NCBI GenBank assembly: GCA_022821585.1
Contig: JAJEDI010000063.1
Location: 1 to 32,408, forward strand
Direction of reading: 5' to 3'
Length of the DNA stretch: 32,408 nucleotides
Source: Caldilineaceae bacterium
GTDB taxonomy: Bacteria > Chloroflexota > Anaerolineae > Caldilineales > Caldilineaceae
A model generated the notes under the pieces. That model did not search any database, had not been told where the DNA came from, and worked only from the letters and a program-made list of their open reading frames with translations. Below, piece after piece: positions 24,459 through 32,408 of the stretch (its first letter is position 1; each line of letters opens with the position of its first letter). The position numbers and the translations under genes were made by a program.

Positions 24459-26243
24459 TCAAGACCTGGCCGCCCACCATTCATTCACTTCCTGCGTTAT
24501 CTGATCGCCGCCCTGGCTTTTCCACTGCTCGACAAACTCGTCGAACGCGCTCATCGGCTTGTCGCCGATGATGATGCCAAGGATCGTCTCGTCTTGCAGC
24601 TTGTTGAGGTCGCTGTTTCGCTCAATCATTGATGGCGTGGGCAGGCTTTGGAATTTGCTGAGTTTCCCTTGTTCGGCCGTATCCAGGATGAAGAGAAGCG
24701 CCTCCTTTGAGATTATGGACACACCGGTCGGGTCTTCGAGCGACAATGTCTGGTAAGCGTCCCGCTCCTCAACAGGAATGTCGGCCCACTCCAACTGATA
24801 GCGGATCTCGTTGGCACGGTTTGCGGGGTCGATGTTACCGCTGCCGCGAGTGCCGACTGGTCCGATGGCGGCGAATTTCCAGAAGATATTCGTAGTTGCT
24901 ACCGAACCGTCCTCCTGGAACTCGTAGTCGTGACCCTCCCAGCCGTGAAAGCGCCGGTCGGGTTCTTCGCTCAACGCCTGCATGAAGTTGGTAATCTCGA
25001 AGATCTCTTCCACGTATTCCATTCCCTTGCGGAAGCAGAATGGCGAAGGATAAAAGGCGTTCGCGGTGTTACGTGCGCGGGCACCATTGGGGCCGGCCGG
25101 ATTGTCGGCGAATGCCCACACCGTTTCCGGATCGTTGCGCACTGTATCCAGCCAGGCGCCCCACGAAGGTGTGTAGTGGATGCCGCAATGGCCTGACGCC
25201 ACGTCCTGGATCGAGTCCGAAGTGCTGAACGTAAAGAAATCCTTGCGGAAGACGCCGTCCTGGTACCACTGGCTCAGGAGCTCCAGCGGCTCTTTTATCT
25301 CCTCGCGAATGCTGTCGTAGACCAATTCACCTCCTACCTCGCTCCACTGGTGCGGAATGACTCCGTAGGGCCCCCAAATTGGATCAATACTGCCGAACCA
25401 GTTGGCGCCATAGGACCTGTTGGCCAGCAGGCCGACTGTGGTGCCCGGCGCACCCATTCCGATGTCGGCTTCGACCACCGCCAGGGCAGTATCGTGCAGC
25501 TCGTCAAGCGTCTGCGGGACGGACAGACCGAGCTTATCGAACCAGTCCTTCCGATACCAGAGGATGTGGTCGTTCTGTGCCTGTTGCGCTACGAAGGGCA
25601 ACCCATACTTGCGGCCGTTCACTGTGGAATAGATCCAGGGAAGGTCGCCGTGCTGCGCCCAAATGTCCTGCCAGTTCTGGCTGGCGTACATGGTAAATGC
25701 GTCGGTGATATCCTCCAGCAAATTGGCCTCTATCATCTTGAGGAAGATGTTGGACGGCACAGTCTCCAGGTAGTCGGGCATATCACCGCTGGCCATGGCC
25801 AGGTTGTATTTGGTTGTCTGTTCGTCACCCGACGACCAACTCCAGGCTAACGTGAGCTTGATGCCGAAAAGTTTCTCGATCATGCGCGACCAGGGATTGT
25901 TATCCAGTGAATCCCCCTCGCCGAAGGCGGTTTGGGAGTCCACGCGTCGCGTAATCGAGATTTCGATAGGTTCCTGTCCCGGAGCAGGAGGCAGGCCCTC
26001 CGGCAGATCGGGCAGCACCGTAGTCCAGCCTCTGGGATGATCCGGACTTCCGGGCATGTCCGCACCCAGCAACTCGGGGATCGATTGCGTTGCCGTCTCA
26101 GACACTGAGGCGGACTCTCCCCCAGCGCTCGGCGCCGTTTCGGTCGCACCGCCAGGGGCGCAGGCTGCGACGAGCGCCGTTGCGCCAACAGTTCCGCTCA
26201 ACGTCAGAAAATGGCGTCTCGACAGAGTTGTACGTTTCGTCAT
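24459..26243 (-). CDS. LplA-like extracellular sugar-binding lipoprotein
   Basis: This 594-residue protein has a Tat-type signal (SRRHFLTLSG at 8-17) followed by a lipobox LVAAC with Cys28 as the lipidation site. A Thr/Ser/Gly-rich linker leads to a large solute-binding fold that resembles the LplA/YtcQ subgroup of CUT1 sugar-binding proteins (about 500 residues): MASGDMPDYLETVPSNIFLK and NDHILWYRKDWFDKLGLSVP are typical segments. It should capture oligosaccharides outside the membrane for an ABC importer. AAGGAGA (26259-26253) sits before ATG 26243, and a near-consensus promoter lies 125 bases upstream. No permease or ATPase gene follows, so its partners must be elsewhere. In B. subtilis LplA belongs to the rhamnogalacturonan locus that also includes yetA and lplD homologues. 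Confidence 0.88.
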   Translation of the reverse strand: MTKRTTLSRRHFLTLSGTVGATALVAACAPGGATETAPSAGGESASVSETATQSIPELLGADMPGSPDHPRGWTTVLPDLPEGLPPAPGQEPIEISITRRVDSQTAFGEGDSLDNNPWSRMIEKLFGIKLTLAWSWSSGDEQTTKYNLAMASGDMPDYLETVPSNIFLKMIEANLLEDITDAFTMYASQNWQDIWAQHGDLPWIYSTVNGRKYGLPFVAQQAQNDHILWYRKDWFDKLGLSVPQTLDELHDTALAVVEADIGMGAPGTTVGLLANRSYGANWFGSIDPIWGPYGVIPHQWSEVGGELVYDSIREEIKEPLELLSQWYQDGVFRKDFFTFSTSDSIQDVASGHCGIHYTPSWGAWLDTVRNDPETVWAFADNPAGPNGARARNTANAFYPSPFCFRKGMEYVEEIFEITNFMQALSEEPDRRFHGWEGHDYEFQEDGSVATTNIFWKFAAIGPVGTRGSGNIDPANRANEIRYQLEWADIPVEERDAYQTLSLEDPTGVSIISKEALLFILDTAEQGKLSKFQSLPTPSMIERNSDLNKLQDETILGIIIGDKPMSAFDEFVEQWKSQGGDQITQEVNEWWAARS

Positions 26244-26374
26244 TTCGTCTGTTCTCCTTTTCCGTGAAAAATTGTGTGGGAGGGTAGCGTGCAGAAAGGC
26301 AGGGCGCAGCGCTGTGACTTCGTCTCACAATATGGCAAAGACATTCCTTGCCAGCGCCATCGTACGGGGCTTCC

Positions 26375-26403
26375 ACTATATAAAATTAGATTGGAGGTGT
26401 CAA
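26375..26403 (-). promoter_or_regulatory. Near-consensus sigma70 promoter of the sugar-binding protein
   Basis: On the minus strand a perfect TTGACA (26403-26398) and TATAGT (26380-26375) are exactly 17 bases apart, giving eleven of twelve consensus positions. The start is predicted near 26368, with a leader of about 125 bases. Confidence 0.8.
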
Positions 26404-26426
26404 TCGCAGGAAAAACGAGGGTTCAT

Positions 26427-26444
26427 CCCAAAACGAGGGCAAAC
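26427..26444 (+). repeat. CCCAAAA intergenic motif, copy 2
   Basis: CCCAAAACGAGGGCAAAC matches 14 of 18 bases with the copy at 32243-32260; the flanking GTTCAT/GTGCAT also agree. A related CCCAAAATAGGG is at 4763-4774. Its function is unknown. Confidence 0.5.
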
Positions 26445-26519
26445 TCTTGCATACTCTTGCCAACCACTAAGCCATGTCCAACCCTCACACCCATCCTCAA
26501 TCAAGCGTCCAGCCACAAA

Positions 26520-26540
26520 CCACTAACCACTGACCACTGC
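26520..26540 (+). repeat. CCACTRN heptamer repeat, intergenic
   Basis: CCACTAA, CCACTGA and CCACTGC follow each other without gaps and are followed by AGT, exactly as in the copy ending near 32368. A further single CCACTAA is at 26464-26470. Confidence 0.75.
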
Positions 26541-26565
26541 AGTCACGCCCTGCACCTCAATTCGG

Positions 26566-26594
26566 TTGCGTACCAGTCGAGAATCAGGTACAAT
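26566..26594 (+). promoter_or_regulatory. Possible promoter of the desaturase gene
   Basis: TTGCGT at 26566-26571 and TACAAT at 26589-26594 are 17 bases apart. The -10 box is good and the -35 is weak. Confidence 0.4.
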
Positions 26595-26679
26595 CCTCCT
26601 ATATTCCACGCCTTACCACCGTCAGTTTGCCGGGGCAGCCGCAACGGCCAGATGCCCGCAACGGAAAGGACCGCCGGCC

Positions 26680-27720
26680 ATGACCTACGGACCCGCACAA
26701 TCCAAGATCACATGGTACAGATCCCCCATCGATCGTGCCGTCCTCGCCGAGCTCAATCAGCGCAGCGATCTGTTCGGCCTATTGCAATCGCTAGGTCACC
26801 TGGGCCTTCTGGCGCTTACAGGCGCGGCCGCTTGGTTTTCTCTGCAAGCGGGGCTGTGGTGGGGCCTCCTCATCGCCCTCTTCCTGCATGGCACCTTTTA
26901 CGCATTCCTCCTCAACGGCTTCCATGAACTTTGTCACCGCACCGTCTTTCGTACCAAATTCCTCAACGAGTTCTTCTTACGCGTCTTCAGCTTCCTCGGC
27001 TGGTTCAACCACGTCTATTTCTGGGCCAGTCATCAGGAGCACCACAAGTACACCCTGCACCAGCCCGACGATCTCGAGGTCGTTCTGCCCGTGGACTTCA
27101 CGCGCAAGGCCTTCTACCAGGTCGCTCTCATCAATCCCACGGGGCTGTTTCAGCGTATAAAAGGGGTGGTACGCCTGAGCTTTGGGCGCTTGGAAGGTGA
27201 GGAAGGCGACTGGGAATACATACTCTTCCCGCCCGATGCAACGGAGAAGCGCCGGCGCCTATTCAATTGGGCGCGCGTTCTCCTGATCGGCCATCTTCTC
27301 TTGACCGTCGTCTCTCTGGCACTGCATTTCACCGTAGTCCCGGGCCTCTGGCTGCTTCCTGTGTTGGTAACGCTGGCCCCGTTCTACGGCGGCTGGCTGC
27401 TCTTCCTCTGCAACAATACACAGCACGTCGGCCTTACCGACCACATTCCCGATTTTCGCCTCTGCACTCGCACCTTTAGAGTGAACCCGTTCGTGCAGTT
27501 CCTCTACTGGCACATGAACTACCATATTGAGCATCACATGTATGCCGCCGTGCCCTGCTACAAACTGGGCAAGCTGCATAGGGCGATAGAGGACGACCTG
27601 CCCACCATCCCGGTCGGAATCGTAGCCACCTGGCGTGAAATCGCCGCCATCCTCGAAAAGCAAAGAGAGGATCCCAGCTACCAGCATCTGCCCGACGCGC
27701 CCAACCCGGTACTGGCCTAG
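26680..27720 (+). CDS. Membrane fatty acid desaturase family protein
   Basis: This 346-residue enzyme has the three histidine boxes of the di-iron membrane desaturases: HELCH at 82-86, HQEHH at 118-122 and HIEHH at 282-286. An extra NNTQH lies at 245-249. Four or more hydrophobic helices lie at about 38-58, 60-80, 195-220 and 222-245. It would introduce a double bond, or hydroxylate a lipid chain, at the cytoplasmic membrane face using O2. ATG 26680 is the start, with GGAAAGGA at 26663-26670; the open frame runs 114 bases further up but through promoter and repeat sequence. The gene ends 15 bases from the convergent fusion gene. The exact reaction (fatty acid, carotenoid or sphingolipid) is not determined. 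Confidence 0.85.
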   Translation: MTYGPAQSKITWYRSPIDRAVLAELNQRSDLFGLLQSLGHLGLLALTGAAAWFSLQAGLWWGLLIALFLHGTFYAFLLNGFHELCHRTVFRTKFLNEFFLRVFSFLGWFNHVYFWASHQEHHKYTLHQPDDLEVVLPVDFTRKAFYQVALINPTGLFQRIKGVVRLSFGRLEGEEGDWEYILFPPDATEKRRRLFNWARVLLIGHLLLTVVSLALHFTVVPGLWLLPVLVTLAPFYGGWLLFLCNNTQHVGLTDHIPDFRLCTRTFRVNPFVQFLYWHMNYHIEHHMYAAVPCYKLGKLHRAIEDDLPTIPVGIVATWREIAAILEKQREDPSYQHLPDAPNPVLA

Positions 27721-27735
27721 CCCGTACCCTTCTGC

Positions 27736-30700
27736 CTAATCCGGCCAGTCGCACAACCCTTCCACGTACGCCGCGGAGCCGTCCCGCAGCCAGCCGTCCA
27801 GTTGGGCCACCTCCTTCAGTTGCTGACCCCGCACGCGCGGTACAACAACGTACCTGCAGTCCATCTCCGGCAACGCCGTCATATCCCCCCACAACTTCTC
27901 AAACTGAGTGACCGGAAAAACATCCTCCTGCCCCCGCCCCCAGCGCTTCTTTACCTCCTTCAACGTCACATAGGTCGGCATGCGCGCCGCCATCCGTCCC
28001 AGCGCCTCCGCCATCACCCGCCCATCCTCCAACTCCGTCCGCGCCAATCCTAGCGTCTCCAGAAGGTTGTCTATGTGAATCCAGAAAGTATTGGTGTTGT
28101 AATAGGTCAGACGAAATTCGATCTCCTCACGCGGCAGCGCCAGGCCTTCCACCAGCCGCACTCTGCCGTCGATACGAGCCAAGCCGCCGCCGCGGTCCTC
28201 CAGCCGCCGGTGGATCACCTCCGCAGTCATCGCCGCCCCCGAGCTGATATGCAAGCCCAGCAACCCCGGATCGACGTGCGCGCCCACCGTGTCGATGTTG
28301 TGCATCATCAGGTACTGAAGCTGCGGCCGCTCCGCCAGCAGCCCCCGCAGAACACCGTTGCGCAGCAGGTTCGGCACTTCATACCAGTGGCCCACCGGGT
28401 GAATGCACTGGTCGGGCAGGTTGTCGACGTAGTCACTACCCTCACCCTCCGTACGCGCCCAGTTGATCAGTGCACCGTGCAAGCTCTCCTGGACCTTTTC
28501 CGCCTGCAAGTCAAGCACCTGTCTCGGCGTCTCCTCCCAGGCAAAACGCAAATCCCGCACCATCGGCACCATGCGCAAGCCAATGCTCCGCCCCGGCGAC
28601 AGCAGAAACGGTCCGTCATAACCGCACTCGCTCCCGTCGCCGAGGGCCTCGTCCATCGCCCGGTGCGTAAGATAACTGGTCGTGACGATGTGAGGCAACG
28701 GCGTCCCCGAAAGTCGCCCGCTGCGCCTGCTCTTGGCCAGGTGAGTCTCGATGAAGCTGCGGTGACTGCCGCCCAGACGCGCAAACGGATTCAACGCTTT
28801 CACAACCCCCGCGCCTTGGCTCCACCGGCTGCCAGCCCCTCCAGCCAGGGTAACCACCGCCACCTCCCCCGCCCTCAGCGCGGCCGCGCCGGTCTCCTCG
28901 AACTGTTCCGCCAACCCTGCCGTTGCACCGACTATCTCTCCGGACGCAACGTCCTCAATTAGGCTGCGCGTCGGCAGCCGGTTCTGGGCCAGCCCGATCC
29001 GTCCACTGCGCAAGTCGTCGCGAATCTGTTCATGCTGCTCGCGGTCAAACGCGTTTGCCGCCAGCATCGCCGCAAGTGAGTCCTGTGAGTCCGCCTCCTG
29101 CTTCTGCGGCATCATCCGCCGGATCAGCGATGGCAGTACGTCGACAAGAGTCGGATCCCCCCCGCTTGAAGCCCCGAATATCTCCAGTTCCGCCCGCTGC
29201 GCGGAGGTGAGCAGCCACGGGTCCTGGCGCAATGTCTCCGGAACGGTCAGCTGGTAGTAATCCGCCGGCATCAGCGCCGCGGTCCTCTCCTGGCTGTGCG
29301 TTGTCCCGCCCGGCGGCCCGTGTAGTTCTGCCCATGTCCCCCGCTCGTTGATTGCAAAGTCATAGACCACAGGCTGCATCGCAAAGGGCACCGAGTCCTC
29401 CATGCGCGCCTTCGTTGCATCCATAATCTCCTGCAGCCGGACCTTCGCGGCCGCCTTGAAGCGGGGATCAAAAAGAAATCCCATTCCGCCCCCGGACATC
29501 CCCCCCAACATCCAGAAGCCCCAGAAATGCTCGCCAAACGCTGCGCGCGCCTGCTCGATCAACCTGTCAGTATAGAGGTTCCCTGCCCACGGAATGATCG
29601 TCTGTATCGGCCCCCGAAAGTTGCGCTCCGTTGCCCCGCCGATCGCCTTTACATTGCCCGCCTTCAGATGCCGCAGTATCTCGTCCAATGTACCAATTGC
29701 CTGCTGCCGCCCCACCCACTCCGCTTCACAGCGCAGCAGATACTTCTCCGTCACCATCTCCAGAATTGGACCAACGTCCTGCGCCATGCCTCCGTGCACC
29801 AGGACCAGGCTCGCCTGCAGCGCCTGCCGGGTTTCCTCGCTGACCTCGTCGCTTCCAAAAAGATGATGGCTCGGCAACAGCCTCCCCCGGCTGACCCCGA
29901 ACTCAGGATCCCCCGCAGAACTCTTCCTTCCCTCGATCAGCTTGATCCCCGGCCAGATGCCGCCCGAATCCTGCCAGCCCCCGCCCGATCCGCCCAACCA
30001 CTCCCCCAGAATCGCCCGCGCCGCCACCAGTCGGCACGCCTCTTCACTCAGCCCGCCCGTAAGCGATCGGGTTTGGCCCGTCGCCCGCATGCACACGGTA
30101 ATGAGACAGGCCAGCAGACTGGTGGAAACCGCCAAACGCGATCCCTTCGGGATGTCATTCACCTTGCTCACCAGTTCAATCCCCTGGCCGGCGCCAACCA
30201 GTTGGGTCAGCAGGTCCGATAGCGGCTGGTGCGCCCCCTCCATGCCCGGCGGCACAATGCCGGCCGCAATCAGCGCGGCCTTCAACAGCCCGAGATGGTC
30301 GCGGGCAAAATCGAAGACCTCGGCGAACGTTGTAATCTCCGCACTAGCCTGCAAATCAACGCTGACCAGCCGCAAAACAGGCCGGTCAATGACCCGAAAA
30401 TAGCCCTCTACCGGCGGCCGCGGCCCCTGGCCCTGTTTCGAACCCTCCCCGTCAACGCTCAGATCTATCGAAACGTTCAGCACACGCGCGCCCTCTGGGA
30501 AATCCATACCCAGAAAGAAGATGTCGCTCCAACCGCTGTGCGTCAGGTCCATCCGCACCGGTGTCGTTTCGCGCAGCAAGGGGAAAAGTCCGCTTTCGAG
30601 AGGCCGCAGGAGACTCTTGCGCACCCGCAAAGGATGGTCGCTCGGATGGCCTACCCGGAACATCCACTGGTTGCCTGCAATCGACCGCACGCTCCGCCGC

Positions 30701-31107
30701 ACCTGGTCCGCCAGCGTCTGGAAGCCAAGCTGTCGATATGCCGCCGCCAGCCCGCTTGATAGTGCCTCGCTGGGCCCCGCCTGCGACTGGTGCCGCAAAA
30801 AAGTCTCAATCGCCTCATGGAAACGGCGGTGGAGCAGGTCCTCGTAACCTCGAAACGGGATCACGCCCCTGGCGGCAATACCCGCCTTGCCGGGCAGATG
30901 AAACCGGTGGATCGAGTACAGAAAAAAAAGCGCCCGCACCTGCTCATACAGGTTTTCGTTCTCCCGCCGCAGTCGGTCCAATGCCGCGCACTCCCGTAGC
31001 AACGTCTCCGCAGAGGCCGAACGGGCGAACCCCTCCAGGGAGCGATTGCGCATACCCGCATCCGCTGCGCTGATTATTTTGACCAGTGTACTCATCTCAA
31101 TACGCAT
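27736..31107 (-). CDS. GHMP sugar kinase-UDPGP pyrophosphorylase fusion
   Basis: This 1123-residue protein joins two enzyme folds. Residues 1-180 form a helical region of unknown role. Residues about 180-590 resemble an FKP/fucokinase-type GHMP kinase: a first motif at 183-212 (VRMDLTHSGWSD, ending VLNVSI), a phosphate loop PKGSRLAVSTS at 320-330, GSGGGWQDSGG at 374-383 and a last motif GGMSGGGMGFLF at 535-546. Residues about 680-1110 are a UDPGP-type nucleotidyltransferase with LAGGAGSR (754-761), Lys770, HNIDTVG (936-942) and NTNTFWIHID (1004-1013). Such a protein could turn a free sugar into a sugar-1-phosphate and then a nucleotide sugar. The order is opposite to Bacteroides FKP, and the C-terminal domain differs from FKP's. 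The kinase phosphate loop has lost glycines usual for the family. A GalU-like gene lies 37 bases upstream. The start could be Met1 or Met5. Confidence 0.75.
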   Translation of the reverse strand: MRIEMSTLVKIISAADAGMRNRSLEGFARSASAETLLRECAALDRLRRENENLYEQVRALFFLYSIHRFHLPGKAGIAARGVIPFRGYEDLLHRRFHEAIETFLRHQSQAGPSEALSSGLAAAYRQLGFQTLADQVRRSVRSIAGNQWMFRVGHPSDHPLRVRKSLLRPLESGLFPLLRETTPVRMDLTHSGWSDIFFLGMDFPEGARVLNVSIDLSVDGEGSKQGQGPRPPVEGYFRVIDRPVLRLVSVDLQASAEITTFAEVFDFARDHLGLLKAALIAAGIVPPGMEGAHQPLSDLLTQLVGAGQGIELVSKVNDIPKGSRLAVSTSLLACLITVCMRATGQTRSLTGGLSEEACRLVAARAILGEWLGGSGGGWQDSGGIWPGIKLIEGRKSSAGDPEFGVSRGRLLPSHHLFGSDEVSEETRQALQASLVLVHGGMAQDVGPILEMVTEKYLLRCEAEWVGRQQAIGTLDEILRHLKAGNVKAIGGATERNFRGPIQTIIPWAGNLYTDRLIEQARAAFGEHFWGFWMLGGMSGGGMGFLFDPRFKAAAKVRLQEIMDATKARMEDSVPFAMQPVVYDFAINERGTWAELHGPPGGTTHSQERTAALMPADYYQLTVPETLRQDPWLLTSAQRAELEIFGASSGGDPTLVDVLPSLIRRMMPQKQEADSQDSLAAMLAANAFDREQHEQIRDDLRSGRIGLAQNRLPTRSLIEDVASGEIVGATAGLAEQFEETGAAALRAGEVAVVTLAGGAGSRWSQGAGVVKALNPFARLGGSHRSFIETHLAKSRRSGRLSGTPLPHIVTTSYLTHRAMDEALGDGSECGYDGPFLLSPGRSIGLRMVPMVRDLRFAWEETPRQVLDLQAEKVQESLHGALINWARTEGEGSDYVDNLPDQCIHPVGHWYEVPNLLRNGVLRGLLAERPQLQYLMMHNIDTVGAHVDPGLLGLHISSGAAMTAEVIHRRLEDRGGGLARIDGRVRLVEGLALPREEIEFRLTYYNTNTFWIHIDNLLETLGLARTELEDGRVMAEALGRMAARMPTYVTLKEVKKRWGRGQEDVFPVTQFEKLWGDMTALPEMDCRYVVVPRVRGQQLKEVAQLDGWLRDGSAAYVEGLCDWPD

Positions 31108-31144
31108 AGGGTCCGGCTGCCTGTCGTCAGCATTCCGCGGAACG

Positions 31145-32032
31145 CTATATCGGCTCCTCCCCCTCCTGCATCGAGCGGGCCATCAGCAGTTCCAGCAACC
31201 GCGTCAGCATCTCGTCTCGGTCCTGCCCGTTCAAAGCCAGCGCGATCTGGGCAGTGAGCAGCCCGTATTTCACACCGATGTCGAGACGCATCCCCCGCTG
31301 TTCCAGGGCCAGGTACTGCTCCCGCTGCGCCAGCAGATTCAGCGCCGCCGACAGGTAGAGGCCGGCGCCAGTGCGCCCATCCGCCCCCGCCGCATCCGTA
31401 GCCGACAGCAGGCCGCCCAGTATCTCCATGACCGTTGCGGTCAGAACGTGAATGCCAAAGAAGCAGAGATAATGGCCCGCGCGCAGGCCTGACGCCACCA
31501 ATCTCTGCTCGGCTTCCGTGGGCGTAGGCTTCTCAACGACTGTTTCCACCTGGTACAGCCCCGTCCGCCCCGCCAGCCTGTGGCCCCCCACCGCACCAAA
31601 GTACGGCAGCAGTGTCTCCCGCGTCGCCTGTACCGCAGAGACCGAACAGTTATGCGCGCGCGCCGCCTCGACAACACGCGCTGCACAGCGCCCTCCGTTT
31701 GGCCGCACGTACAAGTGGTCCCCCACCAGGTGCAGAAAAGAGTCGCCGCCGACAAACTCCCGCGCGCAGTACACCGCGTGCGCGTAGCCCAGCTGCTCCG
31801 CCTGCTGCACGAACTGAAGGCGGCCGGCATGCTCTCCCACCGTCGCAGCATAGGCGGCCTCGTCACCCGGATAGACAATCACGCAGATTTCGTCGACGCC
31901 GGCGTCGATTACCTCCTCCACCAGAACGCGCAGGACCGACTTCTCCACGCCGTCGCTGTCGATAATCGTCTGCAGGGGCAGACTCCTTTGCGTGCGCCTC
32001 GCCGCGGTGATGACCGCCTTCGTAATCTCCAT
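31145..32032 (-). CDS. GalU/RmlA-like nucleotidyltransferase with altered signature
   Basis: This 295-residue protein has the sugar-1-phosphate nucleotidyltransferase fold. [13 protein letters not shown] lies at 80-92, GDHLY at 104-108 with the metal-type Asp105, and VEKPTPTEA at 167-175. The signature loop at 9-20, normally AAGxGTRxLP, reads [12 protein letters not shown] and lacks both glycines. It would normally make UDP-glucose or a similar nucleotide sugar; with this loop the activity may differ or be lost. GGAGAG stands before ATG 32032. It is the first gene of an operon with the kinase/UDPGP fusion, so the two proteins probably serve one pathway or one complex. The length is close to GalU (about 300). 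Confidence 0.75.
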   Translation of the reverse strand: MEITKAVITAARRTQRSLPLQTIIDSDGVEKSVLRVLVEEVIDAGVDEICVIVYPGDEAAYAATVGEHAGRLQFVQQAEQLGYAHAVYCAREFVGGDSFLHLVGDHLYVRPNGGRCAARVVEAARAHNCSVSAVQATRETLLPYFGAVGGHRLAGRTGLYQVETVVEKPTPTEAEQRLVASGLRAGHYLCFFGIHVLTATVMEILGGLLSATDAAGADGRTGAGLYLSAALNLLAQREQYLALEQRGMRLDIGVKYGLLTAQIALALNGQDRDEMLTRLLELLMARSMQEGEEPI

Positions 32033-32054
32033 CTTCTGCTCTCCGGCCCGACCA

Positions 32055-32082
32055 ATTCTAACGAATGCGAACCAAGCTCAAA
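32055..32082 (-). promoter_or_regulatory. Possible promoter of the nucleotide-sugar operon
   Basis: On the minus strand TAGAAT (32060-32055) is a good -10 box. TTTGAG (32082-32077, spacing 16) or TTGAGC (32081-32076, spacing 15) could be the -35. Transcription would begin about 20 bases before the ATG. Confidence 0.4.
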
Positions 32083-32242
32083 TTGCGCAATGACTACTCG
32101 TGCCACAGGTCCCCGGTGCATATCTTCCGAAACCCGGGCAGTCGCACCATGCGCTGGGAACTTATCCGAGCCCGTCCCGGCGCTCACCAGTGCAACCATC
32201 CTGGCGTAGTTACGAAACTGCCGTCCTAATCCGTGAGTGCAT

Positions 32243-32260
32243 CCCAAAATAGGGGCGAAC
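32243..32260 (+). repeat. CCCAAAA intergenic motif, copy 3
   Basis: CCCAAAATAGGGGCGAAC is preceded by GTGCAT and followed about 80 bases later by the heptamer block, the same arrangement as at 26427-26540. Confidence 0.5.
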
Positions 32261-32337
32261 TTTCCCATGCCTCCGGTTGCGGCAGAGACGCACCGATTTC
32301 GCGCTCAACTCTGATTCAGAGGAAGTGCCGTCTCTGA

Positions 32338-32365
32338 CCACTAACTACTAACCGTTGACTACTGC
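32338..32365 (+). repeat. CCACTRN heptamer repeat, right edge
   Basis: CCACTAA, CTACTAA, CCGTTGA and CTACTGC form four degenerate 7-base units followed by AGT, in the same register and with the same ending as the copy at 26520-26540. Confidence 0.65.
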
Positions 32366-32408
32366 AGTTCCGGGCGGTCGGCCGCAAGCGGCCTCCCTTG
32401 TGCGGGGG

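Larger units (their letters stand above)
26244..26679. other. Divergent intergenic region between SBP and desaturase genes
   Basis: It contains the strong minus-strand promoter (26375-26403), a CCCAAAACGAGGGCAAAC motif (26427-26444), the CCACTRN heptamers (26520-26540) and a likely desaturase promoter (26566-26594). I see no coding sequence that I would support. Confidence 0.6.
32033..32408. other. Right edge, repeats and possible promoter
   Basis: No gene is supported here. It holds a possible minus-strand promoter (32055-32082), the CCCAAAA motif, the heptamer repeat and a palindrome GGCCGC-AA-GCGGCC at 32380-32393 next to the G-run that ends the window. Confidence 0.55.

Noticed and set aside
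26244..26679. Open frames in the divergent SBP-desaturase intergenic region
   Set aside because: They cross promoter boxes and heptamer repeats and show no family resemblance.

Overview
This window is about 32.4 kb of GC-rich bacterial chromosome. Most likely it is a contig from an uncultivated environmental bacterium, because both ends run into G/C homopolymer or palindromic sequence. The gene mix suggests a Chloroflexota lineage near Caldilineaceae/Anaerolineae, such as a sponge- or sediment-associated genome. The pointers are a 594-residue Tat/lipobox sugar-binding protein, an LplD-like GH4, a phytanoyl-CoA dioxygenase, an FN3-LRR surface protein and short tandem intergenic repeats. This placement is inferred from gene families only; no phylogenetic marker was tested.

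Layout. (1) Positions 335-3761 hold a promoter, a YetA/PL26-like exo-rhamnogalacturonan lyase family protein and a GH43-like beta-propeller protein. (2) Positions 3817-4513 hold a minus-strand toxin-antitoxin operon: a RelE/HigB-like toxin with one frameshift, then an intact XRE antitoxin. (3) Positions 4643-8585 hold a glutaredoxin-thioredoxin reductase fusion, a phytanoyl-CoA dioxygenase and a GH4 glycosidase that ends in a strong terminator. (4) Positions 8599-11436 hold a large FtsX-type permease with no ATPase beside it. (5) Positions 11464-13929, minus strand, hold a stomatin/NfeD pair and a DUF4870 protein with its own terminator. (6) Positions 14188-15422 hold fmt, tRNA-Pro(GGG) and a terminator. 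(7) Positions 15711-17564 hold an FN3 plus plant-type LRR protein. (8) Positions 17730-21487 hold a copper operon: a His-rich secreted protein, an anchored CopC and a CopC-CopD fusion. (9) Positions 21660-24281 hold clpB. (10) Positions 24459-26403, minus strand, hold an LplA-like sugar-binding lipoprotein with a near-consensus promoter. (11) Positions 26680-27720 hold a fatty acid desaturase. (12) Positions 27736-32082, minus strand, hold a GalU-like nucleotidyltransferase followed by a 1123-residue GHMP kinase/UDPGP fusion.

How the genes may work together. The YetA-like, GH43-like, GH4 and LplA-like genes resemble parts of the Bacillus rhamnogalacturonan locus (yetA-lplABCD), so the cell probably imports and degrades pectin-like or other uronic-acid oligosaccharides. 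None of the three enzymes has a signal peptide, which fits import followed by cytoplasmic cleavage. The copper genes form a periplasmic binding and uptake set. The best candidate for an undescribed system is the two-gene nucleotide-sugar module at the right end. It links a divergent FKP/fucokinase-type kinase, a UDPGP-type pyrophosphorylase and a GalU-like protein, and two of these three have lost glycines in their phosphate-binding loops. Also notable are a degenerate CCACTRN heptamer repeat, found in two intergenic regions and inside the CopC signal peptide, and a repeated CCCAAAA motif.
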